Translations under genes and position numbers: made by a program | Part shown: positions 56,586 through 64,000 of the stretch, in pieces | Position numbering within the stretch: position 1 is the first letter of the stretch | Layout: each line of letters opens with the position of its first letter | Notes under the pieces: generated by a model | Told to the model about the DNA's origin: nothing | Database searches by the model: none | What the model saw: only the letters and a program-made list of their open reading frames with translations | Origin: Tubulanus polymorphus | Lineage: Eukaryota > Nemertea > Palaeonemertea > Tubulaniformes > Tubulanidae | Reading direction: 5' to 3' | DNA length: 64,000 bases | NCBI RefSeq assembly: GCF_964204645.1 | Contig: NC_134028.1 | Coordinates: 12,751,001 to 12,815,000, forward strand

Positions 56586-58904
56586 TTGTTAGATTATTGA
56601 GAATTTGAAACCACTTCCCAAGTGGGCATGGTGTCCCTGGACCCCTAGTAAGGCCTATATATAGGCCTAGTACCTAGGATACTGGGGTCAAAATCCTTTT
56701 TTGTCAAGTCCCTGTGATTAAGTTTTATTGAACAAACTCAAAATTTGCAATTCAATTTGTTTATATTAAACGAACTTCAAACTTTCAATTCAATTTTACT
56801 TTATTGATCATACTTTCAAATCTGAAATATGATATATGCGTATAATACTCCCATAATCGAATGGGCAGTATAATTCATATTCGAAGGAGAGAGCATTGTA
56901 TCATCAATTAATGCGCTTTATTCTTAAGTAAGATCAAGGATTAGGGTTAGGGAAAGGTGTACGATTGTGGAATCTTCCCAAATTGTGTAGTCTACTAGCA
57001 TACGTCGAATATTCCAATTCAAGGTTTTAGTTAGGTCCAGATATTGTGTTAGGTGATGGATAAGGGTTAGGGTTAGGTTCAGATTTAGGCATAATGAACA
57101 TAAGGCCTACCCTACTTTTTGGAATAATGAAACTCACAAATTGCGAAGTTTCCTTAACTAGCATAAAACCTATGTCTAATATTTTGTATTTAAGGATTCA
57201 TTCAGGTTTAGATAGTTGGTTAGATCAAGGATTTGGGTTAGGGTGAGGTTTTGCCATAGGCCTAAAGGAGTGAGCATTTTATTTTGATACAGTGGACCAC
57301 CATGTCGGTCAATGTCAAGTTAATTTAAAGTGTTTAGTATCAATCACGCTGTCCATGATCTCTACACTGTAAATGTCATCAGTAACATATACATATACAT
57401 ATACTTAAATTTCTTCTCATGATTAAAACGCGGAAAGTACAATTTTGATAGCATTTGTTCATTAAAGACACATCAATGTAATATCTTGTTATTTGGGTTA
57501 CACATGTATCTACCCTAGAACATCTTCAGTCCAAATCAAGATGGCTGACTGGCAGCCATTATTGTTCGCCAGAATAGATGAATGGTTAAAATGATAATTG
57601 TAATCAGTGTATAATTTTAAGACCCTTATCATTTTAAGTATTCATCTATTTCGAGCATAGGCCTATAGGCCGATGTGTTCCAAAAAAACCGAACTGAGAA
57701 CGAACTCAAATCACAACGACTCTGAAAATAAAACGCAATAGGGCCTAGGCCTATATATATATATACGTTTATGAAGACGATAAGTAATAGAGCAAGGAAA
57801 TATTATCTAAAACCAATCACTAAACCAAAACCGAATTTCACCCAAGTTATACCGATCCCAACCGTATTGTGAAAACCATCTCAAAATTAACCCAACTAGT
57901 TACAAAATATAAACTTTTATCGATGCATTATTTCCTGAATAATTTTATCTAAGCACAATTAAATTAAATGTTGAATTTTAAAGACATATGAATTAAAGGC
58001 ATTTGAATTAAAGATACTCAACAACAGTGTCCAAATACAATCACGCTGTCGAACCGCAACACGTCGCTCCTTGAGTAGTAACGGTATTTGGAAATACGGC
58101 GGAATAAAGTTCTGTCCTGATCACCGACTCACCAAAATACACGGGAATAGTACCAGTACGATAACCCAATAGTAGTTGAAAATGGATTACGAACCAGTTT
58201 AGTTGAACCAATAGTCTCTAGTGGTAGAAGACGAATTAACAAATCGATCCTCTGTATAGCCTATGACGACGATCACGAAATTCCGATCGCTTTCTAAATC
58301 GGAATAAAATCCATAAAACTTCCAAATGTCTACATCAGTTTCGTCAAAAATTCATAAAGACTTTATGAATTTTGGTATCGTAGAACAGTATGATTTAAGT
58401 AGTCCCATGTCTTTACTACTGATATGATATTTGTAGTTATGAACTATCTAGCTAAAACTGCTATTATAAAAGAATTGTTGCTATTGCAAAACTTCTCTTG
58501 TAGAAAAATATTTCACTGTATAACGGAATTTCCATCTTCAGTAATCCAGCTAATAACGATGAATAAAAATCCTTTCAAAAATCCATGACAGATCAAATTA
58601 AATTCAGTACAGTAATTAAGAATCAGTTAATCCTTTGATAGGGTTAATTAAATAGCAGGAAGCTGTGTGGCTGTTTCAAAATCCCCAAAAACAACTCCCT
58701 CTCCCCAGTCTAACAGATGTCACATGCCCTTGAAATTCGGAGAAATCTAAGTAGCACTCAGAAATAGAGTAAAATAGTTCAAACTAAAAATGATGAAATA
58801 CATATCAAATATGCCACCAAGGTTCTGTGATGAAATAATAAAAGTAAGTATTTGGAAAATCTTTGAAATCTATGAAGATTATTTAAAACCCAAGTAATAG
58901 GGTA
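56586..58904. other. Non-coding interval
   Basis: Contains scattered GGGTTAGGG words (56940-57240), a TATCTACCCTAGA repeat fragment near 57500-57560, and AGGCCTA-rich stretches. No gene recognised. Confidence 0.45.
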
Positions 58905-58991
58905 GGAGTAATTGGGAAAGTGGGCTTTCAGATCAGAGGTCGAGCGGTCGAGACACCACTCATCACCACAAGTAATTTTTTTTCCTAATAA

Positions 58992-59318
58992 ATGGGAGAT
59001 AGAAAAGCATTCTTAGCAACAATAAATAACAGAATTAAACCAGCAAAAAAACAATTTGAAATAAAAAAGTTAGTTGATGTTACAAAAGAAATTGAACATA
59101 AAATGTTGAAATTAGAAAAGATAAAAACTAAATATGGAGAGAAAGTATCAGCGAATTTAAGCTTCTGTAATGTTAGTACATCGCGATAATTTAAAGTGTT
59201 TTTACCTGATAAATGGGTTTCATTGAGTACAGAGGAATTAAAAGATTTAGAAGGATTTAAAATAATCTATCATGGGAAAAATGAAGACGGTCATCATGAT
59301 TTAGAAATTGTTGATTAA
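58992..59318 (+). pseudogene. OB-like small protein, second paralogue, one nonsense codon
   Basis: 109 codons, nearly identical to 12991-13317. A TAA at 59187-59189 replaces a Glu codon (GAA) of that copy. The frame then continues to 59318 with VFLPDKWVSLSTEEL and GHHDLEIVD. The start is in TAATAAATGG after a T-run, first gene inside the element end. Confidence 0.7.
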
Positions 59319-59324
59319 ATAAGA

Positions 59325-60254
59325 AATAAAAATAATGAATATCTAGAATCCAAAATGACCTTAGTCGTTTTATAAACAACTACAATCATACAGTCAAACA
59401 TCTGTTACATGTTATTATAAGAGAGTGCTTCATTTGAATATTGATCAATCAAACTGGTGTTGCACAACGTTGTTGTTATATTGGATAGCTAGCAGTTATA
59501 TAATAAGCACGCAGTACATACAACACACACAGGACAGGAGGATAGTCATTCTCTCGTGATTAAAAGGAATATTTCAATGTTTTTGCGGTAAGTTTTAGCA
59601 AAACCACCCGACTTGACTCGCAGAGTTTTTAGGGGATAAGCATCCCGTTATTGAGAGGCGCCAAGAGATACCTATCCCCAAGCATTTCTACTTACACCCC
59701 TGTGACCCACACCTCGCCAATTCTCCTTCAATGGTTGACAGGAAACACATTATATTAAAGGCGCCTAATGCATTTCCTATCAACCCCTTACCCCCGAAAG
59801 GAGGATCGGAAGTCGAAACTGAAGAAGAACCACCGAGACAAAGGTGCATTTTCGAAATGCCCCTGCAAGCCAAGCCCGGCGGCACTCCAGTGGTTGAATG
59901 AATTGCCTTATATACTTAGCTAAAACACCTAAGTAAATGTTGCTGGTGCTAAAAAAATATGTGAAATTTGAAATTATAAATTATTCCGAATGACAAGAAT
60001 ATAAGAATGAAAACTGATAAATGAATTATGGATTTTTAACTTAATTATGATATAATATTTAATCAAATTAGTAATCAATTACTATGTTAATTGATTAACA
60101 AATTCAAATTCAAATATTCATTTTAGCATCACACCCAGTGCTGCCATCTTTCAATTTAAGAAAAAACTAATGATAAGAAACGACTGTAATACAATATTCA
60201 AGTAAAAACAAAATAAATTAATAAAAATAATGAATATCTAGAATCCGAAATGAC
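59325..60254. repeat. 860-bp segment flanked by a 35-bp direct repeat
   Basis: AATAAAAATAATGAATATCT plus the next 15 bases occurs at 59325-59359 and again at 60220-60254 with one mismatch. The enclosed segment is not AT-extreme like the element and has no recognised gene. Either it is an insertion with a long duplicated flank or the repeat arose by tandem duplication. In copy A the corresponding position is not preserved. Confidence 0.6.
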
Positions 60255-60339
60255 TTATCTGGACAATTTAATTGCTCCGCATAGATAGACAAAAGTAGTG
60301 AGATATTCAATTATTTTTTTTGCTTTTTTTCTAAAATAT

Positions 60340-60690
60340 TAATCCATTTTTTTTATTGTCAATTTTGGAATTTCAGAAGTATTTTCATTTTTGATAGCAG
60401 TTGTTTCAGAATTTTATTTGATTTCTTATACCAATTACACCCAATCAAAATGAATACAATTACAAAACCAACTGTAAAATATATATATTTATCAAATATT
60501 CTATCATTTGAAGGAGTAGAAATAACAATATTTTCACTATTTTTATTAACATTTTTATTACTTATTTTTTCTTTTACAGCTTTTTATATTCTTGTGATTT
60601 AATTCCTAATTGCCGAGACCATTCAATTTGTTTCTGTGATCTCGGTTTTTTCTTCACAGTTAATTCCTTCACTTCTTCCACCTCGCTCAT
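60340..60690 (-). pseudogene. Small basic membrane-anchored protein, broken
   Basis: The ATG at 60690 (AATAAATGAG) begins a protein like 25767-26135, with KKKPRSQKQIEWSRQLG near the start. A stop appears after about 40 codons, and the remaining basic stretch and membrane helix (60440-60500) lie in shifted frames. The start overlaps the end of the membrane-protein gene, as in copy B. Confidence 0.6.
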
Positions 60691-61228
60691 TTATTATAGA
60701 AATATTTTTACTTTCAATATTTGAAAATGTTATAACCCCAGTTGATAATAATGTCATAAATCCGCCTAATTGAAATGATAAATATCCAATCCATTTATTT
60801 AATTCAGTCATAACTAAATAGTCATTTTTTAAATCGGAATATAATCTATTTTCATCTTCAATTGGTAGTATGTAATTACATAATTTACTATAACCTTTTA
60901 CTACATTTTCTGATATCGCGTCATTAATTCTAGCTGTTCTCGCGGCTTCATAAATCTTAAATAATCTAATAATTTCATCTGATTTCATTTTATCTAATTC
61001 ATTATAAGTTAAATTTTTACCGACAAAATTTTTACATTTTCCAGATGCTATTAATATTTCTAATTGATGTTTACAGTAAAGATAATGTTCATAATTATTA
61101 TTTGTTGTAACATTATTTAAAGCACCATCATCTGGAATTAATTTGTTTTCTGTTATTCCTAAATCATCTAAAGTTTTTTCAATTGGAACATCACCATTTT
61201 TAGATTTTATTTTCTTTTCACCTACCAT
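60623..61228 (-). CDS. Conserved single-helix membrane protein, intact
   Basis: 201 residues: IEKTLDDLGI (residues 16-25), an Asn/Thr-rich linker, the YCKHQLEILIA block (51-61), a helical region with KLCNYILP, and a membrane helix at about 146-168 (WIGYLSFQLGGFMTLLSTGV). The tail is Glu/Lys-rich. It is the homologue of 25172-25774. The start is in TATAAATGG after a T7 run, downstream of the ACTAG repeat array. Function unknown; it may sit in a virion membrane or in host membranes. Confidence 0.7.
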   Translation of the reverse strand: MVGEKKIKSKNGDVPIEKTLDDLGITENKLIPDDGALNNVTTNNNYEHYLYCKHQLEILIASGKCKNFVGKNLTYNELDKMKSDEIIRLFKIYEAARTARINDAISENVVKGYSKLCNYILPIEDENRLYSDLKNDYLVMTELNKWIGYLSFQLGGFMTLLSTGVITFSNIESKNISIINERGGRSEGINCEEKTEITETN

Positions 61229-61250
61229 TTATATAACAAAAAAATTAGTT
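61229..61250 (-). promoter_or_regulatory. T-run plus TAAATG start motif
   Basis: On the - strand: AACTAATTTTTTTG then TTATATAAATG before the membrane-protein gene. Confidence 0.5.
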
Positions 61251-61548
61251 GTGATGTTGCAACTAGAATTCAACTAGAATGTAACTAGAATTCAACTAGA
61301 TTAACAAGCTAGTTGAAATATTGTTGTTTTTGTTTATTTCTTGTTAAATCTAGTTGATTTTTGTTTCAACTACTAACAACTAGAATTCAACTAGAATGTA
61401 ACTAGAATTAAACTAGATTAACAAGCTAGTTAAAATATTGTTAAATCTAGTTGATTTTTGGTACAACTACCAATAACTAGAATTCAACTAGAATGTAACT
61501 AGAATTCAACTAGATTAACAAGCTAGTTGAATTTAAATAAATTCATAT
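61240..61548. repeat. ACTAG/AATTC tandem and inverted repeat array
   Basis: About three imperfect units of 80-130 bp, each made of AACTAGAATTCAACTAGAAT, GTAACTAGAATTCAACTAG and ATTAACAAGCTAGTTGAA, occur at 61260-61310, 61375-61440 and 61475-61530. Individual CTAGTTGAA/TTCAACTAG words are palindromic partners. It separates the ATPase from the membrane-protein gene. Shorter relatives precede the same gene in copy B. Confidence 0.75.
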
Positions 61549-62142
61549 TTAAATGGGTGTTGTAATCTTAAATAGTAATTTTGATTTTTTAATATTTTTC
61601 AACTTATCCATATATTCATTATGTAAATCATGTGGAATAATATCATTTTCCTCAAGTGCATTTTTCATCGATTTTCTATCTTTATTGTAGAATAAAACTA
61701 GAAATCTAATGTTTTCTCTAAAGTCTTTAACAATTGAATTATATTTTTGATTTAAAACCCAAGTTGTTATCCCAAAATGTCTCCCAGAGAAAGCTAGATA
61801 ACATAACTCACTTTCTCTAACTTTTGAATCATGTAAATTTGCGCAATCATCTATGATAAATAATGTATTTGATCCTTTATAAATATCAATTGCTATTTTT
61901 ATACAATTATCTAAATTTTCTTTTACTGTTTTAGGATCTAATATAATAAATTTATTATTTCTAGTAATATTTCTATCATAAGTTTGATTAAATTCATATG
62001 TTGGACAAAATAATACTATATTATCAAAATAGTTTTCATAAACAGTTTCTAATAAATTTAATATAAAATAAGTTTTTCCACAATTTGTTACGCCAGAAAT
62101 TAACATATTATGAGGCTCAAATATAAATAATTCCTTATTCAT
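61549..62142 (-). CDS. Packaging ATPase (FtsK/HerA, A32-like), intact
   Basis: 197 residues, the family size for Polinton ATPases. Walker A GVTNCGKT is at residues 17-24. Walker B FIIDDCAN is at 95-102. GRHFGITTWVLNQKYNS (about 117-133) holds the polar residue patch after Walker B that is lost in copy B. It is expected to pump the genome into capsids. Its TAAATG start touches the integrase end: the integrase stop is at 62143-62145 and the ATPase starts at 62142. Confidence 0.88.
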   Translation of the reverse strand: MNKELFIFEPHNMLISGVTNCGKTYFILNLLETVYENYFDNIVLFCPTYEFNQTYDRNITRNNKFIILDPKTVKENLDNCIKIAIDIYKGSNTLFIIDDCANLHDSKVRESELCYLAFSGRHFGITTWVLNQKYNSIVKDFRENIRFLVLFYNKDRKSMKNALEENDIIPHDLHNEYMDKLKNIKKSKLLFKITTPI

Positions 62143-63267
62143 TTATATATTTTGAATTTTACTTGATAATATCCATTCATTAAATTTATCTGGCCATCCA
62201 ACCCATTTTACTAAAGAATATTTTTTTCTATTAATAGTTTTTGTTTTTAATACTTTTTCAATTTTATATTCTTGTTCTAGATTTTCAGTAGTTAAACTTA
62301 ATTCTTCTTCGTAAAAGTAGCCATCAACTTCTTCACCATCTAAATCTTCTAATTTATAGACATATGGTTTTGTTGTTATTACCTTTTTTATTTTATATAT
62401 TTCCCTAGTAAAATTACGATCGTATCCTTTCTCAAATATCTTTTTATACTTAGAAATTTTAACATTTTGACCAACTTTGAATTTAGGTTCACCAAAATCA
62501 TCTACAAGAAATGCACCATATAAATTATTCCAAACAATTTCAGCATTTTCAGGTTTTCTAGCATCAATAGGTTTCATTCCAATAGAAGAATAAGAATTAT
62601 TATATCCTTCTATCAATTTTGGTAAAACATCAATCCATTTAAAAGTATTATTTGCTGTAAAATATTTCCACATTCTTGTTCTTAATGTTCTATTAAATCG
62701 TTCAACCACTGCCGCTTTTTTATCCGATTTTGTTGAAAAATATTTAATATTATGATTATCTAAGAGTTCATGAACTAGTGAATTATCAAACTCTTTTCCA
62801 TCATCAAATTGTATTTTTTCTGGTTTTAGTTTATCATCCGAAAGAAATTTTCTTAAAACATTTGATGTTTGTACAGCATCTTTTCTATAAAGTGGGAAAC
62901 TCCATACATAACGACTAAAAATATCAATTATATTCAATAACCACCAATAATCATCATTATCTTTCTTAACATTTTTCATATCAATTAAATCTCCTTGCCA
63001 CTGTTGATCTACATAACTTACCCTAGTTTTACGAGTTTTATATTTTCTAACAATTTTTTTATGTGTTGTGTATGTTGGTTGTTCTAACATAAATTCATAT
63101 ATATCTTTATATTTTACTAAATTTTGTGGGATTATCTTATCTAATTTATCTTGTTTTACTTGACACCATATATTTTTAGTAGAAGAATAAGCAAACGAAC
63201 TCTCAGGGTTGTAATATAAATTTCTTAAATATTGTTCTTTAGTATTAGGAGTTTTTTTACCACCCAT
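62143..63267 (-). CDS. int: Retroviral-type DDE integrase with chromodomain, intact
   Basis: 374 residues. The catalytic triad is Asp93 (QQWQGDLIDMKN), Asp155 (FDDGKEF) and Glu189 (AAVVERFN), spacing D-D-33-E. The core is followed by an SH3-like region (FKVGQNVKISKYKK) and a C-terminal chromodomain (YSLVKWVGWPDKFNEWI). The chromodomain likely guides insertion to marked chromatin. All three catalytic residues are present, so this may encode an active enzyme. The start is in ATATAAATGGG, 30 bp after the capsid gene stop. It is about 60-65% similar by eye to the copy B integrase. Confidence 0.93.
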   Translation of the reverse strand: MGGKKTPNTKEQYLRNLYYNPESSFAYSSTKNIWCQVKQDKLDKIIPQNLVKYKDIYEFMLEQPTYTTHKKIVRKYKTRKTRVSYVDQQWQGDLIDMKNVKKDNDDYWWLLNIIDIFSRYVWSFPLYRKDAVQTSNVLRKFLSDDKLKPEKIQFDDGKEFDNSLVHELLDNHNIKYFSTKSDKKAAVVERFNRTLRTRMWKYFTANNTFKWIDVLPKLIEGYNNSYSSIGMKPIDARKPENAEIVWNNLYGAFLVDDFGEPKFKVGQNVKISKYKKIFEKGYDRNFTREIYKIKKVITTKPYVYKLEDLDGEEVDGYFYEEELSLTTENLEQEYKIEKVLKTKTINRKKYSLVKWVGWPDKFNEWILSSKIQNI

Positions 63268-63297
63268 TTATATATCCTTAATTTTAACTTTATATTT

Positions 63298-64000
63298 CTA
63301 ATATTGAATACTATCTAATTGTGAATTTACAATATTTATTTGTGCGTCAGATATAATATAAATGTGCATTTTGAAATTTAAGCTTCCTTTTTTCTTTTTC
63401 ATAAATAATTGTATTCCATCTTTAGTGTTCTGTAGTTTTTTCCCAGAACCCTGTAATGAATTATCCTCTGTTGTTCTAAAATCTAACCATAATGCATATT
63501 TATTGCCGGTATAATAATCAATTTGATTAATATTACAATTTTCAAATGATTTTACTTTTTCATTCATAAAATGTTTTCTAATTTCTGGCCACTGATCAAT
63601 CATTCTCATTCCTTGACAAAATATTTTATTTGCTATTCCTTCGATAGTTATTTCAACTTTTATTTCAGGATTATAATAATTATCTACCTTTATTGCGCCA
63701 TTAGAATATGTTGCAATGGTAATAAATATTAATATACCTTTAATAGATCTTCTTGGGAAGTTAATATTCTCATTAATTATTTCATCATTTGCATTAATAG
63801 TTACAGTTTTAAATTTATCAATATAATCATATAATAATGAAAATCCTTGATTGTATTGAGTTTGAATTGTGCTAGCAATATTTTCATTAGTTACTGTGTC
63901 ATATTCTAAACATATATTCGATAATTTATATCCCATATCTTTAACAACGCTAGATAATACAATTTCATTTACAGGAGCAAATGTTATCTCAAATATAATA
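63298..64000 (-). CDS. Major capsid protein, C-terminal part, cut by window end
   Basis: The reading frame is open from the window edge to the stop at 63298, about 234 codons. It has the same segments as the A and B capsid genes, including the HGSG-like block (here QGSGKKLQNTKDGIQLF) and the DAQINIVNSQL end. The His-to-Gln change in that block is unique to this copy. It lies directly upstream of the integrase on the same strand, unlike in copy B, where the zinc-finger gene follows the capsid gene. Confidence 0.75.
   Translation of the reverse strand, partial: IIFEITFAPVNEIVLSSVVKDMGYKLSNICLEYDTVTNENIASTIQTQYNQGFSLLYDYIDKFKTVTINANDEIINENINFPRRSIKGILIFITIATYSNGAIKVDNYYNPEIKVEITIEGIANKIFCQGMRMIDQWPEIRKHFMNEKVKSFENCNINQIDYYTGNKYALWLDFRTTEDNSLQGSGKKLQNTKDGIQLFMKKKKGSLNFKMHIYIISDAQINIVNSQLDSIQY

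Larger units (their letters stand above)
58905..64000. mobile_element. Polinton-like element copy C, left part, continues past the window
   Basis: The left end GGAGTAATTGGGAAAGTGGGC resembles the inner TIR of copy B (AGAGTAATAGGGATAATGGGC near 40300-40320) and equals the fragment at 12911. Genes inwards: OB-like (+), then basic protein, membrane protein, ATPase, integrase and capsid protein, all on the - strand. The order differs from copy B. The outer TIR limit is not certain because only one end is in view. Confidence 0.8.

Noticed and set aside
56940-57245. GGGTTAGGG words as an interstitial telomere
   Set aside because: Only two or three scattered repeats with irregular spacing. Too few and too imperfect.

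Overview
The window is eukaryotic, probably from a marine invertebrate. It has no dense bacterial-type coding except inside AT-rich islands. It carries decayed LINE, Ty3 and BEL/Pao retroelements, several families of short inverted-repeat DNA transposons, a long (TA)n tract, and recurrent AGGCCTA words in the single-copy DNA. The host species cannot be named from the sequence, and no ordinary cellular host gene is visible.

The dominant content is three copies of Polinton/Maverick-type (adintovirus-like) endogenous DNA virus elements. Copy A (about 1852-12912, + strand) is decayed. A LINE (1-1851) interrupts its polymerase gene, and its genes carry frameshifts and stops. Copy B (22847-40451) is structurally complete: about 357-bp terminal inverted repeats enclose two convergent gene blocks. 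The + strand block is HNH nuclease, membrane protein, basic membrane protein, DDE integrase with chromodomain, and packaging ATPase. The - strand block starts from the right TIR: protein-primed DNA polymerase B, small OB-like protein, penton-like protein, four small proteins, a 435-residue-class protein, a coiled-coil membrane protein, the major capsid protein, and a C2H2 zinc-finger protein. The blocks meet at an AT-rich cassette of inverted repeats. Copy C (58905 to beyond 64000) is a relative with a different gene order: capsid, integrase, ATPase and membrane protein head to tail on the - strand. Its integrase and ATPase are intact. A fragment of a C-type end (12911-13345) abuts copy A.

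The most striking shared signal is at the gene starts. In 29 of 33 starts that I checked by eye, the ATG is the end of the hexamer TAAATG, usually 8-25 bp after a T-run. This resembles a poxvirus late promoter. The exceptions include the copy-B polymerase and the OB-like gene beside it, the expected early replication genes.

Between the elements (13.3-22.8 kb and 40.5-58.9 kb) lie host DNA and repeats. These include a TTAA-flanked 1.25-kb transposon family (three copies, two sharing one TTAA), a 780-bp element with long TIRs, a roughly 205-bp MITE family, a roughly 150-bp tandem repeat array, a BEL/Pao integrase remnant, and a broken Ty3-type retrotransposon (44.8-52.1 kb, - strand) whose Gag has an RRM-like N-terminus and a PNMA-like capsid region.
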